Source of the DNA: Thecamonas trahens ATCC 50062
Taxonomy: Eukaryota; Apusozoa; Apusomonadida; Apusomonadidae
Assembly: GCF_000142905.1 (NCBI RefSeq)
Contig: NW_013657646.1
Location: 118,150-182,149 of the forward strand
Direction: 5' to 3'
DNA length: 64,000 nt
Positions 56,891 through 64,000 of the stretch are shown here, one piece after another. The stretch's first letter is position 1. The number at the start of each line of letters is the position of its first letter. The translations under genes and the position numbers were made by a program. The notes under the pieces were generated by a model. It worked only from the letters and a program-made list of their open reading frames with translations. It was not told the origin of the DNA and did not search any database.

Positions 56891-58495
56891 TCACGCGCCG
56901 ATGAACGCGGTCAGCGCGGCGGGGGGCTCGGGGCAGGTCACACGGAATGCGGTCTCGCCGACTGGGACGGCGCGCTTGCGGTGGTGGCTGGGGCGGGGAG
57001 CAGCGGGCGATGACGATGCGCACGACGGCGCGCTCGAGCTCTCGCTCGGCGCAGAGATCGCAGCAGCATCACCGACAAACGCGTCCATGGCTCGGCTCGT
57101 CTTCGGTCTGGCCACTCTGTACCTTGTCTCGCCGGCTGGGGTGGTGGAATGACGTGAGCGGCGGCGGCGGGTGGGACGGGGAGCAGCGGTCGATGACGAT
57201 GCGCACGACGGCGCGCTCGAGCTCTCGCTTGGCGCAGAGATCACAGCAGCATCACCGACAAACGCGTCCATGGCTCGGCTCGTCTTCGGTCTGGCCACTC
57301 TGTACCTTGTCTCGCCGGCTGGGGTGGTGCGCTTGCTGCGGCGAGAGCGGCGTGTAGCAACGACCGATGACGACGCATACGACGCACACGATGTATGGTC
57401 TGTGGACGTGGTCGTGCTCTCGCTTGGCGCAGAGATCACAGCAGCATCACCGACAAACGCGTCCATGGCTCGGCTCGTCTTCGGTCTGGCCACTCTGTAC
57501 CTTGTCTCGCCGGCTGGGGTGGTGGAATGACGTGAGCGGCGGCGGCGGGTGGGACGGGGAGCAGCGGTCGATGACGATGCGCACGACGGCGCGCTCGAGC
57601 TCTCGCTTGGCGCAGAGATCGCAGCAGCATCACCGACAAACGCGTCCATGGCTCGGCTCGTCTTCGGCCTGGCCACTCTGTACCTTGTCTCGCCGGCTGG
57701 GGTGGTGCGCTTGCTGCGGCGAGAGCGGCGTGTAGCAACGACCGATGACGACGCATACGACGCACACGATGTATAGTCTGTGGACGTGGTCGTACTCTCG
57801 CTCGGCGCAGAGATCACAGCAGCATCACCGACAAACGCGTCCATGGCTCGGCTCGTCTTCGGCCTGGCCACTCTGTACCTTGTCCCTCCGGTTGGGGGGG
57901 TGGGATGGCGGCGTGGGGCGGCGGCATCGCTGGCAAACGCGCCCATCGCTTGTCTTGTCTCGGACGACGCAAACGACGATCCACGCTGGCTCCGCCCAGC
58001 AGCTCGACCAACTGCTGAGCTTGAAGCCGACAATTCGCGACCAGCTTGGCGGCCACTGCCTGCAATGTACGCGGCCAAGGCGCTGCCGCCGTCGGTCGAC
58101 TCCCAGCGATCCGAGGCGTCGGACCAAGCCACTAGGTCGGGATACATGACGAGCCGCGGACGGACGTCGAACGGAATTGCGCCGACATGGTCAGCATGAC
58201 GCGCTGCTACCCGCATCTTCCCGGCTTGTAAGCCTTTGTGGCCCCTGTCGCCGTTGGCATCGCCGCTGGCGCCGCCATCGCCCGCCGGTGCGACTCGCCC
58301 ACGGTTGGCGCGCCTTCGCCTCGAGCGACGGGCCACAGGCAGCGAAGCCGACGAGGCCGAGTGCAGGACACCAAACTGGCTGGTCTCCAGGTCCACCCTG
58401 CGGTACGGCATGCTCCTGCTGCTGCACCCTATCCGCCTACTAGTGGCGAGTGCAGTGCTGCCTGAGCCCGTGCCCGTGCCCGTGCCCGTGCTCAT
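56891..58495 (-). CDS. Tandem-repeat protein of unknown function
   Basis: The frame is open from 58576 (GTG) to the TGA at 56891; the first ATG is 58495 and a second plausible start lies near 58409 (MPYRRVDLETSQF). The C-terminal 330 residues consist of five near-identical blocks containing ETRYRVARPKTSRAMDAFVG followed by DAA(V/A)ISAPSES and an Arg/Ser/Thr-rich linker, then a diverged last copy (ETAFRVTCPEPPAALTAFIG). The N-terminal part has basic Ser/Arg sequence and a unique segment (GAIPFDVRPRLVMYPDLVAW). No known family. A consensus donor (GTGAGT at 58576-58571, minus strand) suggests an upstream mini-exon (MMWVLAERG) that could join in frame; this is speculative. Confidence 0.6.
   Translation of the reverse strand: MSTGTGTGTGSGSTALATSRRIGCSSRSMPYRRVDLETSQFGVLHSASSASLPVARRSRRRRANRGRVAPAGDGGASGDANGDRGHKGLQAGKMRVAARHADHVGAIPFDVRPRLVMYPDLVAWSDASDRWESTDGGSALAAYIAGSGRQAGRELSASSSAVGRAAGRSQRGSSFASSETRQAMGAFASDAAAPRRHPTPPTGGTRYRVARPKTSRAMDAFVGDAAVISAPSESTTTSTDYTSCASYASSSVVATRRSRRSKRTTPAGETRYRVARPKTSRAMDAFVGDAAAISAPSESSSAPSCASSSTAAPRPTRRRRSRHSTTPAGETRYRVARPKTSRAMDAFVGDAAVISAPSESTTTSTDHTSCASYASSSVVATRRSRRSKRTTPAGETRYRVARPKTSRAMDAFVGDAAVISAPSESSSAPSCASSSTAAPRPTRRRRSRHSTTPAGETRYRVARPKTSRAMDAFVGDAAAISAPSESSSAPSCASSSPAAPRPSHHRKRAVPVGETAFRVTCPEPPAALTAFIGA
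56930..57890 (-). repeat. Dimeric 378-bp higher-order coding repeat (183 + 195 nt)
   Basis: The marker GCGTCCATGGCTCGGCTC (plus strand) occurs at 57081, 57264, 57459, 57642 and 57837. Spacing alternates 183, 195, 183, 195, so the true unit is a 378-bp dimer. Both sub-units are multiples of three, so the frame is preserved. Confidence 0.9.
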
Positions 58496-58672
58496 GCTCT
58501 CGTGTCGGTGCCAGTGGCAGGTGATGCGGTCCCGCGCCCGCCCGCTGCTCGATCTCACTGCCACCCGCAGACTCACCTCCCTCTCTCAGCCAATACCCAC
58601 ATCATGTACTTTCACGCTCCAGCAGTGCCTCCCCTGGCGGCATACAGACAGTCCCAGCATCCATCGCAACGA

Positions 58673-59308
58673 TCACGACCACCACTCGCCAAGCCCAAGC
58701 CCGTTGCCGTTGAGTGAGACAAGGAGGCAGTACGGACGCTTGTGGGCAGTCGCTGCCGACACGTCCTTGCCGTGCTCGTCGACATGCGGCGGGCGGGCGT
58801 CATCCGAGACATCGGCGCGGTGGATGTCAAAGAAGGCCTCGTCGATGATCTTAAAGGTCACCGTCTCGCCGACGGCGATGTCGAGGACCTGCGGCTCATC
58901 GGCGCCAGGCACGGCGTAGTGCCAGGCCCAGGTCTCGGACTCCTCGTTCCACACAGCCGGCTGCGGCAGCAGGTCCGGCGTGACAAAGACGGCGTCGAAG
59001 AAGGTGAGGTCGATCTGGAGGCCGGCCGGCGAAGCAGCCTTGACCTCGCCGTACATGATCTCGCCGAGGACACCACGGAAGACATGGGCCCGAAAGACGA
59101 CGTTAAAGTAGACCTCGCCGCCACCCGGGTGGATCATGCCCTCGGCCACGGTGACGAGGTCGTGGATGGAGACGACCAGCCCGACGCCGCCCACCACCGT
59201 GTCGCAGTACATCTTGCCCAGCTGGCGCACAATGGCCTCCTCTGTATTGCGCTTGAGCAGGTGCGCCTGGACCTTGACCTGCGCATCCAGCTCATGGAGC
59301 AGGAACAT
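58673..59308 (-). CDS. POLR3H: RNA polymerase III subunit RPC8 (Rpc25/POLR3H)
   Basis: The protein has 211 residues, close to human POLR3H (204). The N-terminal RNAP Rpb7/Rpc25 domain spans about 1-80 (MFLLHELDAQVKVQAHL, KMYCDTVVGGVGLVVSIHDL, GGGEVYFNVVFRAHVFRGVL). An S1/OB-type domain follows from about 82 (GEIMYGEVKAASPAGLQI, LTFFDAVFVTPDLLPQPAVW, WHYAVPGADEP, VTFKIIDEAFFDI). It ends GLGLGEWWS, like the GLGLLSWW of the animal protein. With RPC9 it forms the stalk of Pol III, needed for initiation at tRNA and 5S genes; two tRNA genes lie in this window. Intronless, start at 59308. Confidence 0.93.
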   Translation of the reverse strand: MFLLHELDAQVKVQAHLLKRNTEEAIVRQLGKMYCDTVVGGVGLVVSIHDLVTVAEGMIHPGGGEVYFNVVFRAHVFRGVLGEIMYGEVKAASPAGLQIDLTFFDAVFVTPDLLPQPAVWNEESETWAWHYAVPGADEPQVLDIAVGETVTFKIIDEAFFDIHRADVSDDARPPHVDEHGKDVSAATAHKRPYCLLVSLNGNGLGLGEWWS

Positions 59309-59445
59309 CTGTGTCCTATCCCGTGCTCCCTCCTCCTGCTGCTGTCTCTCCTGCTCCGCCTTGCCCGCCCTCGTGCCGCGTCGAGTCGGGTGTCTGCCTC
59401 TGCCTCTCTTCGACGCGGACTTCGACCGGCCGACCCAGCCATCAA

Positions 59446-59515
59446 CCCAGCCAGCCAGCCAGCCAGCCGCCTACCCATCCACCCATCCACCCATCCACCC
59501 ACCTACCCATTCATC
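59446..59515 (+). repeat. CCAGC and CCACCCAT short tandem repeats
   Basis: Short runs of CAGC followed by CATCCACC/CACCCAT units lie between POLR3H and the RanBP1-domain gene. Confidence 0.7.
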
Positions 59516-59596
59516 CACCGCCCTCTCCTCCTCCCTTCCCCCCCTCCTCGACAACTGACAGCTCTCCGTCACAATGTGGCACAGTTTACGACGCGA

Positions 59597-60760
59597 TTAC
59601 TCGGCAGCCGGAGCCTCGGCAGCCGGAGCAGCAGCCGCCGCCTCGGTGGTGGTAGTGGTGGTCGACGCCGCGCCAGCAACCGCTGCCGCCGCCGCCGCGG
59701 GGTCCTCACCATTGGCAGCAGCCTCGAACGCAGCCTTGAACTTCTGCGCGTTCTCGACCGAGCCAAAGCGGATGAGGAGGCTCTCCTCAGTGGCGTCGTC
59801 GATGATGCCCTCCTTGGAGTCGGAGCGGTCGGCGAGCGTCTTCCACATCCACACCTTGTCGGACGACGGGTTCGACACAAGCTTCATGTCGGCGGTGATA
59901 AAGTGGTTGGCGCAAATCTTGAGCGTCTTGTCGCGGCGCATGAGGATGCGGACCTTGCCCGTCTCCTTGTGCTTGAGCAGCTTGACGGTGCCGGTACCGC
60001 GCTCCTTCCACTCCTCGGCCTCGTCATCCATGCGGTAGAGCCGCGCGCGGAGCTCGAGCGCAATGTCCTCGTCCTCCTCGTGGGTCTTGACCTCGACCTC
60101 CTCGAGCGTCACCTTGGCCTTGGCCTTGGGGTTCGTCTTGGCCTCGTCCTGCTCGCCCTCGGCCGCAGCATCGGCCGCACCTGCCGGCGAGAAGCCGCCA
60201 AACTTGAACGAGCTGCTGCCGCCACCAAACTTGAACTTGGGCTTGTCCTCCTGAGCCTCGCCCTCGCCCGCCGCCGCCGCGGGCTTGCCAAAGGAGAACT
60301 TGAAGGCGCCGCCCTTCTCGCTGCCGGCCGCCCCACCGCCAAACTTGAACACGGGCTTCTCGCCCGCCGCAGCCTCGGACGCAGGCGGCGCAGCCGTCGT
60401 CTTGTCGTCACCAGAGCTCACTATCCGCCCGGCATCCCCGTCACCATCCACCAGTTCGCCCAACCCGCGCCGTGTCGTCGGATGGCACGATCGGTCGCGC
60501 CCGAAGAAGGTCGTAAGTTGGCCCCCTCCCCCCTTGCCCTGCCTGTCCCCCCTGCACCCCCCCACCCCTCCGCACCCCCCCACCTCCCACCCGCAGACTA
60601 CATTTACTCCTCTGCCCCTGTTCACGTACTTGTTGATGTGTGTGTGAGAGATGTGGGTGCCTTTGGCCTGTCCGCCGGACCCTCCCCTCGCCTCGCCCTG
60701 CCGCCGCCCCTCGCCCGCCAAGTCGCCCCAGTCACCCACTCGCGCGTCGATTTCGCCCAC
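59597..60760 (-). CDS. RanBP1-domain, FG-motif protein (Nup50/Nup2-like)
   Basis: Reliable coding runs from about 60420 to 59597 (roughly 275 residues). An FG segment ([30 protein letters not shown]) is followed by a Ran-binding domain of about 120 residues ([66 protein letters not shown]) and an Ala/Thr-rich C-terminus. FG motifs plus a C-terminal RanBD is the layout of Nup50/Nup2, which help recycle importin-alpha at the nuclear pore. The frame upstream to 60760 contains G-rich low-complexity sequence that is probably intron or leader, so the true first exon is uncertain. Confidence 0.82.
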   Translation of the reverse strand: MGEIDARVGDWGDLAGEGRRQGEARGGSGGQAKGTHISHTHINKYVNRGRGVNVVCGWEVGGCGGVGGCRGDRQGKGGGGQLTTFFGRDRSCHPTTRRGLGELVDGDGDAGRIVSSGDDKTTAAPPASEAAAGEKPVFKFGGGAAGSEKGGAFKFSFGKPAAAAGEGEAQEDKPKFKFGGGSSSFKFGGFSPAGAADAAAEGEQDEAKTNPKAKAKVTLEEVEVKTHEEDEDIALELRARLYRMDDEAEEWKERGTGTVKLLKHKETGKVRILMRRDKTLKICANHFITADMKLVSNPSSDKVWMWKTLADRSDSKEGIIDDATEESLLIRFGSVENAQKFKAAFEAAANGEDPAAAAAAVAGAASTTTTTTEAAAAAPAAEAPAAE

Positions 60761-60947
60761 TTGCTCCGCCGCCGCCTCTGCCTCTGCTATTGCGCCGGCT
60801 ACACTCGCTCACGGTAAATGATCCACGCGTTCCTTCGTTTTATCTATGCCCGATAGCTCTGGATTAACCGGCAAGCCGTGCCTTTTTTCAACCCAACCCC
60901 CCTTGTCGTTAATCAATGGTCGGGGGGGGGGGGGGGAGTGGGGGGGG
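60761..60947. promoter_or_regulatory. Upstream region of RanBP1-domain gene with G15
   Basis: G15 at 60922-60936 is poly(C) on the minus strand, upstream of the RanBP1-domain gene and just past the stop of the DEP gene. No ORF. Confidence 0.4.
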
Positions 60948-61865
60948 TCAGCTGTGAGCGTGATGGCTCTGAGGCGCGACGAGGCGGTAGACGACAAAGG
61001 CGGCCTTAAAGGTGCGCGAGCCCGAGTCGGCGACTGGCTCGATGACGCCCTCGAGGATCATAGACTGGCCGATGACGGCGATCTGGTCGACGGTGGCTGT
61101 AGCAAAGGTGGCGGCGATCCAGCGGGCGACGTCCGAGCCGAGGAAGCACGGCTCACCGGGGAGCACAATGCCGGCGCGGAGAAGTGGAGCATGGACGAGG
61201 CGGGCCGAGGCAAAGGCCTTGCGGAAGAGCGACATGTTCTCGGCAAACGACGCGCCGCCGGCCGATGTGCAGACGACGGCGGTGGCCGGAACGAGGCCAG
61301 CCGACGCGGCGAGGCCGGCAGTATCAGCAGCATGGAGCGGGCGGGTGAAGCCCGACGCGATGTGGTACTTGATCTGGGTTGCCCACGCGTGGGTCTGCTC
61401 ATCGTCGAGGCCCTGCAGCGTAAAGACAGCGCGACCGACATCGACGACGATGCCGAGGCCTTCCGGACGGCCAGAAACCGGATCAGCCTCGCACGAGACG
61501 TACGCCAGATAGTCCGAGATGGCGGCAACGCGTCCGACAAGAACGCCCGTGTCGCCGGTCTCCAGCGGGCCGATGAGATCGCCGGCGAGACCGTCGGCCA
61601 CCGACGCTGGCGGCGTGAACTGTGAGACGAGATCAAGCGGAAGGCCGACGTGGAGGACAAGCAGATGCGGATCGAGGGTCACTTCTGTAGCCACAAAGGT
61701 GTCGAGCGGAAAGGCATCGAGGACACGCCACGGCCCGCCGTCATCACCGGGCGCGGTGAACAGCATGCAGTGCTTGTTGTACACCTCCAGCTGCGTGGTG
61801 TACGTAGAGACCTTGACCCATGCCTGCCCACACATGGTTGTCACGTCAAAGTAGTGCGACGTCAT
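60948..61865 (-). CDS. DEP-domain protein with PH-like N-terminus
   Basis: The protein has 305 residues from the ATG at 61865 (MTSHYFDVTTMCGQ). The N-terminal 200 residues are beta-rich and end in a helix with a tryptophan (DDEQTHAWATQIKYHI), as in PH domains. The C-terminal part, about 225-300, fits a DEP domain (PLLRAGIVLPGEPCFLGSD, VARWIAATFATATVDQIAVI, GQSMILEGVIEPV, AFVVYRLV). Pleckstrin-type combinations of PH and DEP act at membranes, so phosphoinositide or GPCR/Rap-type signalling is possible. The PH call is weaker than the DEP call. Confidence 0.65.
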   Translation of the reverse strand: MTSHYFDVTTMCGQAWVKVSTYTTQLEVYNKHCMLFTAPGDDGGPWRVLDAFPLDTFVATEVTLDPHLLVLHVGLPLDLVSQFTPPASVADGLAGDLIGPLETGDTGVLVGRVAAISDYLAYVSCEADPVSGRPEGLGIVVDVGRAVFTLQGLDDEQTHAWATQIKYHIASGFTRPLHAADTAGLAASAGLVPATAVVCTSAGGASFAENMSLFRKAFASARLVHAPLLRAGIVLPGEPCFLGSDVARWIAATFATATVDQIAVIGQSMILEGVIEPVADSGSRTFKAAFVVYRLVAPQSHHAHS

Positions 61866-62067
61866 TGCTGTGGCTCTGGCCAGAGATATAGACGAGGGAC
61901 AGAGGGTGTCAAGTGTGGGTGTGAATGTGAATGACCCCGTCTCGCCCGTCTTGCCCGTCTCGCTGTGTGACCCGTGTCCCTGCTGCCTGGCCACCCTCTT
62001 GGGCCCCCGCCCCCCCTCCCCCCCCCTCCCACGTGCGCGCGCGCTGGCTCGCTGGCTCTTCGCTCAG

Positions 62068-62972
62068 CCCTTGCATCCAAGTCATGGGTCTCGTACAAGG
62101 ACGGCAACACGTTTGAGAATGCAGGACTGGTGAAGATCTGCGTGAGAGGTGCATCTGAGTGCATCAACCTGACGGCGGCCAAGAACCAGTTCAAGGACGG
62201 CGATACGGGCAAGCAGGTCCGTAAGCTACTCAATGCTGGCGCATCTGCCTTTACCTTCCTCTTCCTCGCTCTGCTTGTCGCGGTGGTTGCCATCGGCGCT
62301 GCTGCGGCTTCTGCCTTTGATGCAAACCGCCATCAGCTGGCCACCAAGCTCGCAGCAGCCGTAGCGGCCGTCGCCTGGGGCCTCGCTCTCTTTGCTCTCA
62401 TTCTCTACGCCGGCGTCCTCGGCGGGGCGCCGTCCAACTCATCGTACGGTCCGGGCTTCTACGCCATTGTCAACGTCATTGCTCTCTCATGGCTTCCCAT
62501 TGTGCTGCTGGTCCTCGAGATGCTACGCATCGGGCCGATCGCCAACAAGGTGGTGTGGCGCGGTGAGGTCATGTTTCCGTCGTTTGCCCACGGACCGGGC
62601 GGGCCTTCGCTCCCGCCAGGCTCGTACACCGTTCGCCCCAAGACCGCTGTTCACCAGCGCGGACTCCTGCACAACTCGCCGGCTGCAGTCACCAACAGCG
62701 AGCACGCCGGCTACACCCCGCCGGCCCCCATCACCGCGCCGGCTGCCGCTTCGCCGGCTCCTGCGCCGGCCGCCATTTCTGCCGACGAGCCGGTTGCCGT
62801 TGTCCCGGTCCCGGCCCACGCCGCACCCATCGACTTTGGCGTCGCACCGCCGCCGGTCATTGTCCCGGTCATGCCGGCCGAGGCGTCGAGCCCGTCGCCG
62901 GCCGTCAGCCCGGCCGAGCCCGAGACCAAGCCGACGTCGATCGACAAGAGCGCTGCCGCGCCTCTGCTCTAA
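62068..62972 (+). CDS. Multi-TM (tetraspan-like) protein, first exon not found
   Basis: No ATG is in frame upstream; the frame is closed by a TGA at about 61968. A C-rich tract followed by CTTCGCTCAG suggests an acceptor at 62067, with coding from 62068. The readable part starts in an extracellular-type loop with two cysteines (KICVRGASECINL), then has three TM helices ([60 protein letters not shown]) and a Pro/Ala-rich cytoplasmic tail of about 120 residues ending KSAAAPLL. Compared with the four-TM gene at 5948 it lacks only the first helix, which would be on an upstream exon. The stop lies 33 bp from the Era gene. Confidence 0.65.
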
Positions 62973-63005
62973 ACTCTGTACAACCTACCAGGACAGCATT
63001 GCTCT

Positions 63006-64000
63006 TTATCGCTTCCGCACCACACGCAAGTACAACAGCGCGTCGGCGCCGAGCGCGTCCTCGATCTCGGCCAGTGCGCGGTCGCGAATGCCCGAGATGA
63101 CGGCGCCGCGCGAGCCGATGAGGGTGCGAGCCTGGACCTTGGTCCGGACAGCGAGCTCGACGTCGATCCGGAGCTGGCCCGAGGGAAGCGGCGTCCAGCC
63201 AAAGACCCGCGGCTCGACCACGTACGGCATCTCCTGGTTGAGCCTGCGGTAAATTTGCTCGCGGACGAGCTCTTCGACGTGGGCCACCGGCGACGCGTCC
63301 GATTTCCACCACGACGGGTACTTCCAGTTGGCGAGCGGGGCATGCGAGGCGACCCATGTATGAACATCGTTCACACCCTCGCCGGCAACTGCCGAGGTAA
63401 AGGTCAGATCAAGGGCGGGCGGCGAGGCCGGCGCTGGCAGTGCCGCCACCTCAAGCACCCTTGCTCGCCACTCGTCGGCGTCTTTGGCAAGCTCCTCCCG
63501 CGCGACCGGCGGCTGCAAGTAGTCAATCTTGTTGATGACTGCCAGCGCCGGGCGGCCCGAGCGGAGCGCTGCCGCGAGCGCCGAGTGCTCGTTGGAGCCC
63601 CAGCGCTTGACAGCGTCGAGAACGCAGATGACGGCATCGGCCTCAGCCAGGGCGTCGGCGGCCTCGAGCAACAGCGATCGCATGACCTTCTTTCCGGCGT
63701 ACCGTGCTGATGGCGCGAGGAGTCCCGGCGTGTCCAAATACTCAGCCTGGACCGCGCCACGGGTGGCGACGCCCAGCACCCGCTCGCGGGTCGTCTGCAT
63801 CTTGGGCGAGACGATGGAGACCTTGGTGCCAACCAGGGCGTTGGCCAGGGTCGACTTGCCAGCATTGGGCGCGCCCACAAGCGCCACCCGCGCAAACCGT
63901 GGCTCTTCGGGCTCCTCCACCTCATCCCATTCCTCACCAGCCAGTGCCCGCAATGTGTATAGGTCCTCCGTCTGCTCCTCCCGCCCGGGCGCCGCCACGT
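63006..64000 (-). CDS. era: Era-family GTPase with KH domain (ERAL1-like), 5' end outside window
   Basis: At least 330 codons, open to the right edge. The GTPase domain has G1 GAPNAGKST, G2-region MQTTRERVLG, G3 DTPGLLAPS, G4 NKID and a G5-like TSAVAGEG. The C-terminal KH domain has the GxxG loop IGSRGAVISGIRDRA and ends ALLYLRVVRKR. Era binds the 3' end of small-subunit rRNA and is needed for its assembly; in eukaryotes it normally works in mitochondria. The N-terminus, where a targeting peptide would be, is beyond the window. Confidence 0.92.
   Translation of the reverse strand, partial: VAAPGREEQTEDLYTLRALAGEEWDEVEEPEEPRFARVALVGAPNAGKSTLANALVGTKVSIVSPKMQTTRERVLGVATRGAVQAEYLDTPGLLAPSARYAGKKVMRSLLLEAADALAEADAVICVLDAVKRWGSNEHSALAAALRSGRPALAVINKIDYLQPPVAREELAKDADEWRARVLEVAALPAPASPPALDLTFTSAVAGEGVNDVHTWVASHAPLANWKYPSWWKSDASPVAHVEELVREQIYRRLNQEMPYVVEPRVFGWTPLPSGQLRIDVELAVRTKVQARTLIGSRGAVISGIRDRALAEIEDALGADALLYLRVVRKR

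Noticed and set aside
58742-60817. 691-codon plus-strand ORF
   Set aside because: It runs antisense through POLR3H, a repeat and the RanBP1 gene, all with clear homology on the minus strand.

Overview
This window is nuclear DNA from a GC-rich, gene-dense, intron-poor flagellated protist. The evidence is eukaryotic gene content: two myosins, two kinesins, the kinesin-2 accessory subunit KAP3, an RNA polymerase III subunit, Enhancer of polycomb, SBDS and intron-containing tRNAs. Most genes are single long ORFs, and the few introns that can be argued for sit at or just after the start codon. KAP3 implies a cilium or flagellum. The combination resembles an apusomonad such as Thecamonas; that name is inference, not something read from a marker.

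Layout. 1-14 kb: edge of a minus-strand gene, a tandem calponin-homology protein, an EGF/exostosin glycosyltransferase, a 2OG-Fe(II) oxygenase-like protein, a four-TM protein, a Myb/SANT-like protein, a secretory-pathway dual-specificity phosphatase and a coiled-coil protein cut by a 209-base run of N. 14-29 kb: a myosin with two C-terminal CAP-Gly domains, a kinesin-3 with FHA domain, a myosin with PH domain and an ankyrin-repeat protein ending in an F-box-like segment. 29-45 kb: VIT/VWA protein, tRNA-Arg candidate, CaMK-like kinase, kinesin-8, glycerophosphocholine acyltransferase GPC1, SBDS, a low-complexity protein, KAP3 and a GT8 glycosyltransferase of the IPUT1/PGSIP6 type. 45-64 kb: a four-SH3 protein with a long internal repeat, a bacterial-looking DUF4287/DUF5655 protein, a structured non-coding segment, Enhancer of polycomb, tRNA-Glu with a 14-nt intron, a 41-residue membrane protein, a type I DnaJ, a tandem-repeat protein, POLR3H, a RanBP1/FG-repeat protein, a DEP-domain protein, another multi-TM protein and an Era GTPase running off the right edge.

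Organisation. For the first 40 kb genes almost strictly alternate strand, so neighbours are either divergent over short shared promoters or convergent with 14-91 bp (once a 104-bp overlap) between stop codons. Long poly(C) runs lie on the sense strand of many 5' leaders or first introns. Actin and microtubule genes are over-represented (two myosins, two kinesins, KAP3, a CH-domain protein), but nothing indicates a co-regulated operon.

Four reading-frame breaks were found, two in SH3-protein repeats and one in each myosin. All are equivalent to losing one base (mod 3), so assembly or base-calling error is the first explanation. No CRISPR, prophage, transposase or insertion sequence was seen.
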